Part shown: positions 1 through 5,555 of the stretch, piece by piece
How the letters are laid out: each line of letters begins with the position of its first letter
Numbering within the stretch: the first letter of the stretch is position 1
Source of the DNA: Acidisphaera sp035272265
GTDB taxonomy: Bacteria > Pseudomonadota > Alphaproteobacteria > Acetobacterales > Acetobacteraceae
Length of the DNA stretch: 11,120 nt
Direction: 5' to 3'
Assembly (NCBI GenBank): GCA_035272265.1
Contig: DATEQV010000518.1
Span: forward strand, 1 to 11,120
Notes under the pieces: model-generated
What the model was told of the DNA's origin: nothing
Database searches by the model: none
Seen by the model: the letters and a program-made list of their open reading frames with translations, nothing else
Program-made: the position numbers and the translations under genes

Positions 1-647
1 GCGGCCGCGTCGAGGTCGACGCCGATCCGCAGTCCTGGCTGCAACGCGACGTGATGAGCTTCCCGCCCGAGAAGATCGCGCGCGTCGCCGTCGCAGCTGC
101 CGCCCCGAGCGGCGGCGAGGCACCGCCCAACCTCGTCTTCACCGGCAAGGACGGCACGCTCACCCTGAACGAGCCGGCCGAGCACCCGCCGCTCGACGAC
201 GGCAAGGTCGCCGAGGTCGCTGCCGCCCTGCAGAACGTGACGTTCGAGGACGTGCGCCGCGCCGGCAGCGCGCCCTCCGGCCAAGCGCAGGGTGTCGGCA
301 CGTTCGCCATCGCCGACGGGCCCGAAGTAGCGGCGACCGTGACCAAGGACGGCGACGCGTACTGGGTCAGCTTCGATGTGACGGGCAAGGACGCGGACGC
401 GCTGCAGCGCCGGGTTCAGGGCTGGGACTACAAGCTCGAATCGTTCAAGGCGCAGGATCTGGTGCCGACGCTCGACGCACTGAAAGCCGCCGCACCGCCT
501 GCGCAAGCGCAGCCCGCACCGCAATCCGCACCGGCGCAATCCGCTCCGGCCGAGCCCGCTCCCGCATCGGTCCCCCAGCCCGCGCCGACGCAAGCGGCGC
601 CGGCCGAACCCGCGCCGGCTCCGGCACCCGCCGAACCGCCGAAGTGA
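1..647 (+). CDS. DUF4340 domain-containing protein, 3' part (5' end outside the window)
   Basis: The open frame enters from the left edge (first full codon at base 3) and reads GRVEVDADPQSWLQRDVMSF, then PPEKIARV. This is the pattern of DUF4340 proteins just before their conserved strand repeat (acidic residues, a W-L-x-R/D segment, then 'I/V-x-x-V'). The GTG at 51 is internal, not the start. Members of this family usually follow the GldF/GldG-type ABC transporter genes and are thought to sit at the membrane or in the periplasm; their molecular role is unknown. After a folded part ending near DLVPTLDALKAA (about base 490), the last 50 or so residues are a low-complexity Ala/Pro/Gln/Glu tail, probably a disordered extension. 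The TGA stop overlaps the GTG start of the Nudix gene, which suggests translational coupling. The family call rests on recalled sequence pattern. Confidence 0.75.
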   Translation, partial: GRVEVDADPQSWLQRDVMSFPPEKIARVAVAAAAPSGGEAPPNLVFTGKDGTLTLNEPAEHPPLDDGKVAEVAAALQNVTFEDVRRAGSAPSGQAQGVGTFAIADGPEVAATVTKDGDAYWVSFDVTGKDADALQRRVQGWDYKLESFKAQDLVPTLDALKAAAPPAQAQPAPQSAPAQSAPAEPAPASVPQPAPTQAAPAEPAPAPAPAEPPK

Positions 648-1075
648 GCCGCGCCTATCCCGACCGGCCGATCGTCGGCATCGGGATCGTCGTGCTGCGG
701 CCTGATGCGGCGCTGCTCGTGCGCCGCGGCCGCGCACCCGCGCTCGGCGCGTGGAGCCTGCCCGGCGGCGCGCAGGAACTCGGCGAAACCGCCGAGGCGG
801 CGGCGCGCCGCGAGCTGCTGGAAGAAACCGGGCTGACCGTGGGTCCGCTGGTGCTCGCCGCGAACGTCGACAGCATCCATCGCGATGCCGGCGGCCGCGT
901 CGAGTACCACTTCACGATCCTCGACTTCGCCGCCGCCTATGCGGGCGGCGACGCGCGCGCCGGCGGCGACGTCACCGACATCGCGTGGTCCGCGTTCGAC
1001 GCCTTCGACGACTACGCGCTGTGGGACGAGGCGCGGCGTGTCATCGCCGCGTCCCGCCGGCTGCTCGGGCTATAA
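644..1075 (+). CDS. Nudix hydrolase (ADP-ribose pyrophosphatase-like)
   Basis: A 143-residue protein with a perfect Nudix box at residues 42-64: Gly42, Glu48, and RELLEETGL with the metal-binding glutamates (pattern G-x5-E-x7-R-E-U-x-E-E-x-G-U). The fold starts with the strand GIGIVVLRPDAALLVRRG and ends with a short C-terminal helix, a single-domain length typical of COG1051-type enzymes. Such enzymes hydrolyse nucleoside diphosphates linked to another moiety, such as ADP-ribose; the substrate here cannot be read from the sequence. The start is GTG, inside the GTGA overlap with the upstream DUF4340 gene. No other start with a better ribosome binding site is seen, so the two are probably co-translated. 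The gene ends 9 bp before the convergent small membrane-protein gene. Confidence 0.9.
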   Translation: MSRAYPDRPIVGIGIVVLRPDAALLVRRGRAPALGAWSLPGGAQELGETAEAAARRELLEETGLTVGPLVLAANVDSIHRDAGGRVEYHFTILDFAAAYAGGDARAGGDVTDIAWSAFDAFDDYALWDEARRVIAASRRLLGL

Positions 1076-1084
1076 GCGCCGGCC

Positions 1085-1423
1085 TCAGGATCGGCGGCGG
1101 GCGTGGTCCGTGCGGGTGCGCGACGACAGCGAGATCGACAGCCCCGCCGCGACGATGCCGAGCGACGCCGGCAGCAGCCATGCCGGGCGCAGCAGGAACG
1201 GGCTGATCACCCAAGTCGACATCCACTGGGGCAGGTCGTGGCGCATCGCGCCCTGCAGCGCGTCCATCCAGTCGCGGTCTACCGCGAACAGGACGTGGCC
1301 GAGCGGCATGGAAGGCGGGGCCAGCATCGCGACCGCGACGGCGCCGACAAGGAAGATGGCGGCGATCACCGCGAATATGCGGGATATCACGTCGGCCCAG
1401 CCCAGTTTCCACGAACCCTGCAT
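1085..1423 (-). CDS. Small conserved membrane protein downstream of msrP
   Basis: A 112-residue protein with two clear hydrophobic segments (about residues 12-34 and 79-100). They flank a roughly 45-residue amphipathic loop with the pattern 'PLGHVLFAVDRDWMDALQ...PQWMSTWVISPFLLRPAW'. It resembles a small family of uncharacterised alphaproteobacterial membrane proteins that carry a similar 'LG-x-x-[LF]-x-L/VD...LQ...W...LL-x-PAW' core; this is recollection, not a search. It starts 8 bp after the msrP stop, so it is very likely in the same transcript. It is too short and has the wrong topology to be MsrQ, which is a multi-helix haem protein of about 200 residues. No conserved histidines for haem binding stand out in the helices. 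The function is unknown. Confidence 0.75.
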   Translation of the reverse strand: MQGSWKLGWADVISRIFAVIAAIFLVGAVAVAMLAPPSMPLGHVLFAVDRDWMDALQGAMRHDLPQWMSTWVISPFLLRPAWLLPASLGIVAAGLSISLSSRTRTDHARRRS

Positions 1424-1431
1424 CAGGTTCT

Positions 1432-2358
1432 CTACATGAACAGTTTTTCGGTCGTCTTGTCAGTATACATCGGTGCGACGAACGCGCCGTAACCATTGTA
1501 GATCACGGTCGGCACCCGTTCGTTGGTGCCAAGCAACCGCTCCGTCGCCTGACTCCAACGCGGATGAGGCACCGCCGGATTGACGTTCGCCCAAAAACCA
1601 TACTCCTGGGGCTGAATCGCCTCCCAGAACGTCGTCGGCCGCTGCTCGACGAAGCTGATCTTCGCCAGCGCCTTGGCCGACTTGAACCCGTATTTCCATG
1701 GCACCGTCAGCCGGATCGGGCCGCCATCCTGCGGCGGCAGCGGCTTCCCGTACATGCCGGTCGAGATGAAGGCGACGTCATTCGCCGCCTCTTCCATCGT
1801 CAGCCCCTCGATATACGGCCACGGGTAGAACGGCGCGTTCAGGCCCGGCATCGACGGATCCTGAATCGTCTGGAAGCGAACGTATTTCGCCGATCCGAGC
1901 GGCTCGGCGATCTTCAGAAGCGCCGAGAGCGGAAACCCGGTCCACGGCACCGTCATCGCCCACGTCTCGACGCAGCGGTGGCGATAGACCCGCTCCTCGA
2001 GCGAAACCTGCTTGAGCAGGTCGTCGATGCCGATCTGTTTCTTCTGAAACACCATACCGTCGATCGTGATCGTCCAAGGCCGCTGCTTCAGCGCTTGAGC
2101 TTCGCGCCACAAGTCCTTGTCATCGCTGAATTCATAGTAGTTGTTGTAGGTGGTGGCGTCCTTCTCGGCGGTGATCGCGCGCCCGGGCTCGAATTTCGGG
2201 TTGCGGGGCACGGCGTCGGCCTTGGCGGGCCCGGCGATCAGTCCGGCTCCTGCCGCCACGGCGCCGGCGGCGAGCACGGGGCGCCTGCCGAGCACGAACG
2301 CTTCCGGCGTCACCTGCGCCTCGGGGATTTCCCAGCCGCGTCGCCGAACGATCACCAT
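1432..2358 (-). CDS. msrP: Protein-methionine-sulfoxide reductase catalytic subunit MsrP (YedY family molybdoenzyme)
   Basis: A 308-residue member of the sulfite-oxidase fold family. It has an N-terminal export signal with a twin arginine (GRR at 24-26, then an Ala/Gly-rich stretch to about residue 48). Next come the MsrP signature 'TTYNNYYEF' (69-77) and the molybdopterin cysteine in YRHRCVETWAM (Cys129). Further MsrP motifs are 'VPWTGFPL', 'LNAPFYPWPYIEGLTMEEA' and 'VPWKYGFKSAK'. The family repairs periplasmic methionine sulfoxide using a Mo-molybdopterin cofactor and is exported folded by Tat. The ATG is preceded by a strong GGAGGAG. The length is slightly under that of the E. coli enzyme (334). 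Electrons normally come from the haem membrane subunit MsrQ, but no msrQ lies next to it; a different small membrane protein follows instead. Confidence 0.95.
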   Translation of the reverse strand: MVIVRRRGWEIPEAQVTPEAFVLGRRPVLAAGAVAAGAGLIAGPAKADAVPRNPKFEPGRAITAEKDATTYNNYYEFSDDKDLWREAQALKQRPWTITIDGMVFQKKQIGIDDLLKQVSLEERVYRHRCVETWAMTVPWTGFPLSALLKIAEPLGSAKYVRFQTIQDPSMPGLNAPFYPWPYIEGLTMEEAANDVAFISTGMYGKPLPPQDGGPIRLTVPWKYGFKSAKALAKISFVEQRPTTFWEAIQPQEYGFWANVNPAVPHPRWSQATERLLGTNERVPTVIYNGYGAFVAPMYTDKTTEKLFM

Positions 2359-2378
2359 GCGTCTCCTCCCGCTTGCCG

Positions 2379-2416
2379 CCGACGCCGATATGGGGCGTCG
2401 GTCCGGTCTGAGACCG
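2379..2416. promoter_or_regulatory. Two small palindromes in the msrP leader
   Basis: Two perfect inverted repeats lie side by side 20-60 bp upstream of the msrP ATG. The first is CCGACGCC-N7-GGCGTCGG (2379-2401). The second is CGGTCT-G-AGACCG (2404-2416). The first could fold as a hairpin in the msrP mRNA leader and the second looks like a compact operator. No regulator can be assigned, and no convincing -35/-10 pair was seen for msrP in the 239-bp gap shared with the divergent lipoprotein gene. Confidence 0.35.
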
Positions 2417-2597
2417 TGATTGCGGAAAAGTATTGCACGGACGCCGCCGCAGTGCGCGCATCTTTGACCGATACGGGCTAAACTTTCGCCTTAGATCGCG
2501 TTCAGGTGACGTGGTCTGCCTGCGCGCTGTCGCGCGGGAGGGCGGATGCCGGCCGTCACACGGACGAGCGGCGCGCCGAAGCAAGGAGCACTCTTCG

Positions 2598-2915
2598 ATG
2601 AAACGTCTGATCGCGCCCTGCGTGCTGGCGCTCGGCGCCAGCCTCGTCCTGAGCGCGTGTACCAATCCCTACGACCCCGGCCAGCGCGCGGTCGGCGGCG
2701 CGGTTCTCGGCGCCGGCACCGGCGCTGCGATCGGTGCCATCGCCGGCGGCGGGCGGGGTGCGGCGACGGGCGCGCTGATCGGCGGCGCTCTTGGCGCGGT
2801 CGGCGGCGCGGCCACCACGCCGACGCCTCCGCCGCCCGGCTACAGATATCCGCCGCCCGGCTATGCACCGGGCTACCCGCCACCGCCTCCGCCGCCGCCC
2901 AACTACGGCTACTGA
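2598..2915 (+). CDS. Glycine-zipper outer-membrane-type lipoprotein
   Basis: A 105-residue protein. The ATG at 2598 is chosen over upstream in-frame starts because AAGGAG sits 9 bp before it and because the protein then begins with a normal lipoprotein signal (MKRLIAPCVLALGASLVLSA) ending in the lipobox LSAC, with Cys21 as the predicted lipidated residue. Residues 31-72 are a glycine-zipper region of repeated G-x-x-x-G and GA/GG steps (YMGG/SlyB/OsmB-like). They are followed by a Pro/Tyr-rich tail from about residue 73 to the end (PPPPGYRYPPPGYAPGY..., NYGY). Such proteins are envelope lipoproteins of poorly known function, often stress-responsive. It is divergent from msrP and convergent with the next gene. 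Confidence 0.85.
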   Translation: MKRLIAPCVLALGASLVLSACTNPYDPGQRAVGGAVLGAGTGAAIGAIAGGGRGAATGALIGGALGAVGGAATTPTPPPPGYRYPPPGYAPGYPPPPPPPPNYGY

Positions 2916-2929
2916 GCCGACAGCCCGGC

Positions 2930-2960
2930 CGGCGCCGCATCGCCCCGCGGTGCGGCGCCG
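2930..2960. terminator. GC-rich hairpin between convergent genes
   Basis: A perfect 10-bp inverted repeat, CGGCGCCGCA (2930-2939) and TGCGGCGCCG (2951-2960), with an 11-nt loop. It lies just after the lipoprotein stop and 40 bp before the stop of the convergent gene at 3000. There is no T-run on either side, so it is a candidate bidirectional terminator or mRNA-end stabiliser rather than a classical intrinsic terminator. Confidence 0.4.
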
Positions 2961-2999
2961 CGTCGTTCGGCTCGCTCGGCTCCGTTGCGCCGCCTCGCG

Positions 3000-3401
3000 T
3001 CAGCGCCCCATGTCGTGCCGGCCGCGGTCGCGCATGTCCGAGCCGCGCTCGCCGTCGTCCTCGTCGCTGTCCTGCAGCCGCTCCATGTGGACGCTGTGAT
3101 CGCCGCCATGCGCCAGCACGTCGCGCTCGCGCGGCCCGGCCGTCCGGTCGATCACAAAGACATGGGCGAAGCCCTCTTGGGCAGCGATCGCCTCGCCCTC
3201 GCGCACCGCCTCGGTCAGCGTGAGGATGTGGTCGCCGGCGATCGCCGGGCGCATGACGCGGGTCCGATCGGGCCCATGGACCACGATGATCTCGACGTCG
3301 GTCCGCCGCGGGTCGTCCTCGGCGAACCGCCGCATGACCACGACATGACGTAGCCCGTCCGGCAGCGGATCGTGCGGGGCAAGCCAGCGGGTCTCAGGCA
3401 T
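3000..3401 (-). CDS. Hypothetical protein with acidic, charged C-terminal tail
   Basis: A 133-residue protein that I do not recognise. The ATG at 3401 is preferred over an in-frame TTG at 3416 because AGGAG lies 6 bp before the ATG. Residues 18-88 alternate hydrophobic strands and charged turns (HVVVMRRF, DVEIIVVHGPD, HILTLTEAVREGEAIAAQEG, AHVFVIDR). This suggests a small alpha/beta domain. Residues 89-133 are highly charged and His/Asp/Glu/Arg-rich (DSDEDDGERGSDMRDRGRHD) and probably disordered. No signal peptide, membrane segment or catalytic motif is evident. Third codon positions are strongly G/C on this strand, which supports it over overlapping frames. It is convergent with the lipoprotein gene and has no operon partner. 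Confidence 0.7.
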   Translation of the reverse strand: MPETRWLAPHDPLPDGLRHVVVMRRFAEDDPRRTDVEIIVVHGPDRTRVMRPAIAGDHILTLTEAVREGEAIAAQEGFAHVFVIDRTAGPRERDVLAHGGDHSVHMERLQDSDEDDGERGSDMRDRGRHDMGR

Positions 3402-3560
3402 CTCAGTCTCCTGCAACGTCGTTCAGCGTCGTTGCTCCTGTTTACCTCAAAACGTCACAACTGCCTTGTCGGTCGCCGGCCGCGCGTTCGGCTGCCAAAA
3501 AAGGCCCGGTCACGACTATGTAGGGCGTTGCACCAACTGTAGCCCGGTGATGAGCATCGC

Positions 3561-3682
3561 CTAGTGTCCTGATTCCGAAGTTCGTCGAACTTCGGAATCA
3601 GAGTGGGACACCAGCAAATCAAAGTCTTAGTGGCCTCCTTATCCCAGTAGTTCGCGGGCGAACTTCTGGGGCAGGACACTAG
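3561..3682. mobile_element. MITE-like element with IS630-style ends
   Basis: The segment is bounded by CTAGTGTCCTG (3561-3571) and its reverse complement CAGGACACTAG (3672-3682). The match extends imperfectly to about 24 bp per end, including a second shared block GAAGTTCG. The outermost CTAG on both sides fits TA duplication at an NTAN target, as is typical of IS630/Tc1-mariner elements. Each end is also a hairpin. Left: CTGATTCCGAAGTTCG, T, then its exact complement (3569-3601). Right: CCCAG-T-AGTTCGC, GG, GCGAACT-T-CTGGG (3643-3670). At about 120 bp it cannot encode a transposase, so it is a non-autonomous element or a relic moved in trans. The 159 bp to its left (3402-3560) hold no gene I can support. 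Immediately to its right begins the mntH-like remnant. Confidence 0.7.
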
Positions 3683-3762
3683 CGGCGGCTGCCGTGGTCC
3701 TGTTGCTCAACGGGCTGCTTCTGGTGCAGACAGCGGGCGTGACCGTTCCGGGATTGGGATGA
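3682..3762 (+). pseudogene. C-terminal remnant of an Nramp-type manganese transporter (mntH-like)
   Basis: Right after the MITE end, an open frame reads AAAAVVLLLNGLLLVQTAG, then VTVPGLG and stop. This is a single hydrophobic helix with the 'LN-x-x-LLVQT' look of the last transmembrane segment of MntH/Nramp proteins. Its TGA overlaps the mntR start (ATGA), as expected for the end of an mntH-mntR operon. The rest of the gene is absent: in the same frame left of the MITE there is a stop codon after only six residues (TAG at 3540), and no Nramp motif (DPGN or MPH) occurs anywhere in the window. The identity is inferred from one helix plus the mntR neighbour, so another membrane protein is possible. 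That it is the tail of a lost gene is more secure than the name. Confidence 0.55.
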
Positions 3763-4193
3763 GCGCCGCCATCACACTGCCGGCCGAGCCGACCCAGGCA
3801 CGCCGGTTCGGCAAGACCCGGGCGGCGCAGTCCCACGCGCTGCACGAGGACTATGTCGAGCTGATCGACGACCTGCTGCGCAGCGAGGGCGAGGCGCGGC
3901 CGACCGACATCGCCCGCCGCCTCGGCGTGTCCCACGCCACCGCGATCAAGACGATCGGGCGGCTGAAGCGCGAGGGCCTGGTCAGCGGCCGGCCCTACCG
4001 CGGCGTGTTCCTCACTCCCGAGGGCGAGTCGCTTGCCGCACGGGTCCGCGCCCGCCACCGCCTCGTGGTCGACGTGCTCACCGCGCTCGGCGTGCCCGAG
4101 GAAGCGGCCGAGCAGGACGCCGAGGGTATCGAGCACTATGTCTCCGACGCCACGCTGGACGCCTTCGCGCGATTTCTGAAGACCTCGCGCTAA
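3759..4193 (+). CDS. mntR: Manganese-responsive transcriptional regulator MntR (DtxR family)
   Basis: A 144-residue DtxR/MntR protein. A 27-residue N-terminal extension precedes the winged helix (about residues 30-90, with recognition region GVSHATAIKTIGRLKREGLV and wing RPYRGVFLTPEGE) and a C-terminal dimerisation helix bundle. All six metal ligands known from Bacillus MntR can be placed: Asp31 and Glu34 (EDYVEL), His100 (RARHRL), and Glu122, Glu125 and His126 (EGIEH). The asparate in the first motif is the manganese-type choice. There is no SH3-like third domain, as is usual for the short MntR type. The family represses manganese uptake genes when Mn(II) is replete. The ATG overlaps the stop of the preceding membrane-protein remnant; there is no strong ribosome site of its own, so it was probably translated by coupling and may have lost its native promoter. 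Confidence 0.93.
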   Translation: MSAAITLPAEPTQARRFGKTRAAQSHALHEDYVELIDDLLRSEGEARPTDIARRLGVSHATAIKTIGRLKREGLVSGRPYRGVFLTPEGESLAARVRARHRLVVDVLTALGVPEEAAEQDAEGIEHYVSDATLDAFARFLKTSR

Positions 4194-4199
4194 CGCGAC

Positions 4200-4701
4200 T
4201 TGGCGGCACGCGGGCGGCTGTTGCAATCTGAGGTTGTGGAGAGCGACTCCGCACATCTTTCGGCCGCGGACATGGCCGCGCTGGTGCCCCTGCTCAATCG
4301 CCTGCGCGCACTGGCGCTGTCGGGCCAGCTCGACCGTCTGGCCGCGCAGGGTTTCTTCGGCCTGACGCCGGGCACGGTGGCGCTGCTGCCGTTCATCGGA
4401 CCGTCCGGCGCCCCGTCCGATCATGCTGGCCGAGCAGGCCGGCATGACGCGCCAGGCCGCGGGCCAGACGCTGCGGGAGATGGAAAGCCGGGGCTTCATC
4501 ACTCTCACCGGCGACCCGCACGACGACCGCGCCAAGCTCGCCCGATTCTCGTCCAGGGGCGAGGCGCTGCGGGATGCCGCGACCGAGGCCCGCGACGCGA
4601 TGCGGCGCGTCGCCGAGGCGGCGATCGGCCCGGCGGCCCTGTCCGCATGGCTGACCGACGGCGTCGCACTGGCCGCGGCGCTGGAGACGCTGCCGGACTG
4701 A
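4200..4701 (+). pseudogene. MarR-family regulator broken by a single-base frameshift
   Basis: Two open frames together make one MarR protein. The first runs from a start near 4200 (TTG) or 4236 (GTG) through 'AALVPLLNRLRAL...FFGLTPGTVALLPFI'. The second carries 'MLAEQAGMTRQAAGQTLREM', then 'ESRGFITLTGDPHDDRAKLARFS...EAL' and ends at 4701. The second part is the recognition helix and wing of the MarR fold. Dropping one G of the GG at 4398-4399 joins them as LPFIDRPAPRPIMLAEQAGM, which restores the usual spacing, so a +1 insertion is the simplest cause. Without repair, the first frame loses the DNA-binding half. It begins 6 bp after mntR at the earliest and converges with nadC, 5 bp apart. It could be a real pseudogene or a sequencing error. 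Confidence 0.75.
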
Positions 4702-4706
4702 CGGGC

Positions 4707-5555
4707 TCAGACGTCGATGTCGAGGCCGATATCGAGCACCGTCGCGCTGTGCGTGAGCCATCCGACCGACATCAGGTCCACGCCGCTCGCCGCGATCGCC
4801 GGCGCGGTCGCGGGCGCGATGCGGCCCGAGGCCTCGCTGATCGCGCGCCCGTCGATCATCCGCACCGCCTCGGCCAGCGTGGCCGGCGACATGTTGTCGA
4901 GCAGCACGGCGTCCACACCGGCCTCAAGCGCCTGCGCAAGCTGGTCGAGCGTATCGACCTCCAGCTCGATCTTCACGAGGTGCCCCGCATAGGCACGCGC
5001 CCGGACCAAGGCCTCGCGCACTCCGCCGGCGATGGCGACGTGGTTGTCCTTGATCAGGATCGCGTCATCGAGGCCGAAGCGGTGATTCGACCCGCCGCCC
5101 AGCCGGACGGCGTATTTCTGCACCGCGCGCAGGCCGGGCATCGTCTTGCGCGTGCAGGTGACGCGGGCGCGATGGCCGCGGATCGCATCCACGATCGAGG
5201 CGGTGGCGCTGGCGATCCCGCTGAGGTGGCACAGGAAGTTCAGCGCCGTCCGTTCGGCGGTCAGCAGCCCCTTCGCCGGGCCGTCGATGCGCGCGACCAC
5301 GTCGCCCGGCTCGATCCGGCTGCCGTCGGGCCGGTCGACCGTCACCGCGAGGACCGGATCGATCAGCCGGAACGCGAGCCGCGCCAGATCGAGGCCGGCG
5401 ACCACGCCGGCCTGTCGCGCGGCCAGCGTCGCCGAGGCGCGCACCCCCGGCGGCACGATCGCGTCCGTGGTCAGGTCGCCCGCCCTCCCGAGGTCTTCCA
5501 GCAGCGCCGCCCGCACGAGCGGTTCGAGCATCACGTCGGGCAGCGGCGGGATCAT
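4707..5555 (-). CDS. nadC: Nicotinate-nucleotide pyrophosphorylase (carboxylating), NadC
   Basis: A 282-residue quinolinate phosphoribosyltransferase. It converts quinolinate and PRPP to nicotinate mononucleotide, CO2 and pyrophosphate, the third step of de novo NAD synthesis. Visible signatures are 'EDLGRAGDLTTDAI' near the N-terminus, LLTAERTALNFLCHLSGIA (98-116), the substrate-binding 'TRKTMPGLR' (135-143), 'RLGGGSNHRFGLDDAILIKD' with NH (151-172), 'IELEVD' (196-201), and the barrel end 'LLDNMSP' and 'SEASGRI'. The length is close to the family norm (about 280-300). The start is the ATG at 5555, which overlaps the nadB stop (ATGA). In-frame extensions upstream run through nadB and are ignored. 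It is the last gene of the operon and converges with the broken marR gene. Confidence 0.97.
   Translation of the reverse strand: MIPPLPDVMLEPLVRAALLEDLGRAGDLTTDAIVPPGVRASATLAARQAGVVAGLDLARLAFRLIDPVLAVTVDRPDGSRIEPGDVVARIDGPAKGLLTAERTALNFLCHLSGIASATASIVDAIRGHRARVTCTRKTMPGLRAVQKYAVRLGGGSNHRFGLDDAILIKDNHVAIAGGVREALVRARAYAGHLVKIELEVDTLDQLAQALEAGVDAVLLDNMSPATLAEAVRMIDGRAISEASGRIAPATAPAIAASGVDLMSVGWLTHSATVLDIGLDIDV

Noticed and set aside
2464..2496. A promoter for the lipoprotein gene (TTGACC with TTAGAT)
   Set aside because: The spacing is 21 bp, outside the usual range, and no better pair was found.
3455..3679. A 74-residue minus-strand reading across the MITE
   Set aside because: It is made mostly of the inverted-repeat element itself and has no ribosome site or recognisable domain.
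3561..3682. A CRISPR or toxin-antitoxin reading of the nested palindromes
   Set aside because: There are only two related end repeats in inverted orientation, no spacers, no cas genes and no small gene pair; transposon ends explain the pattern.
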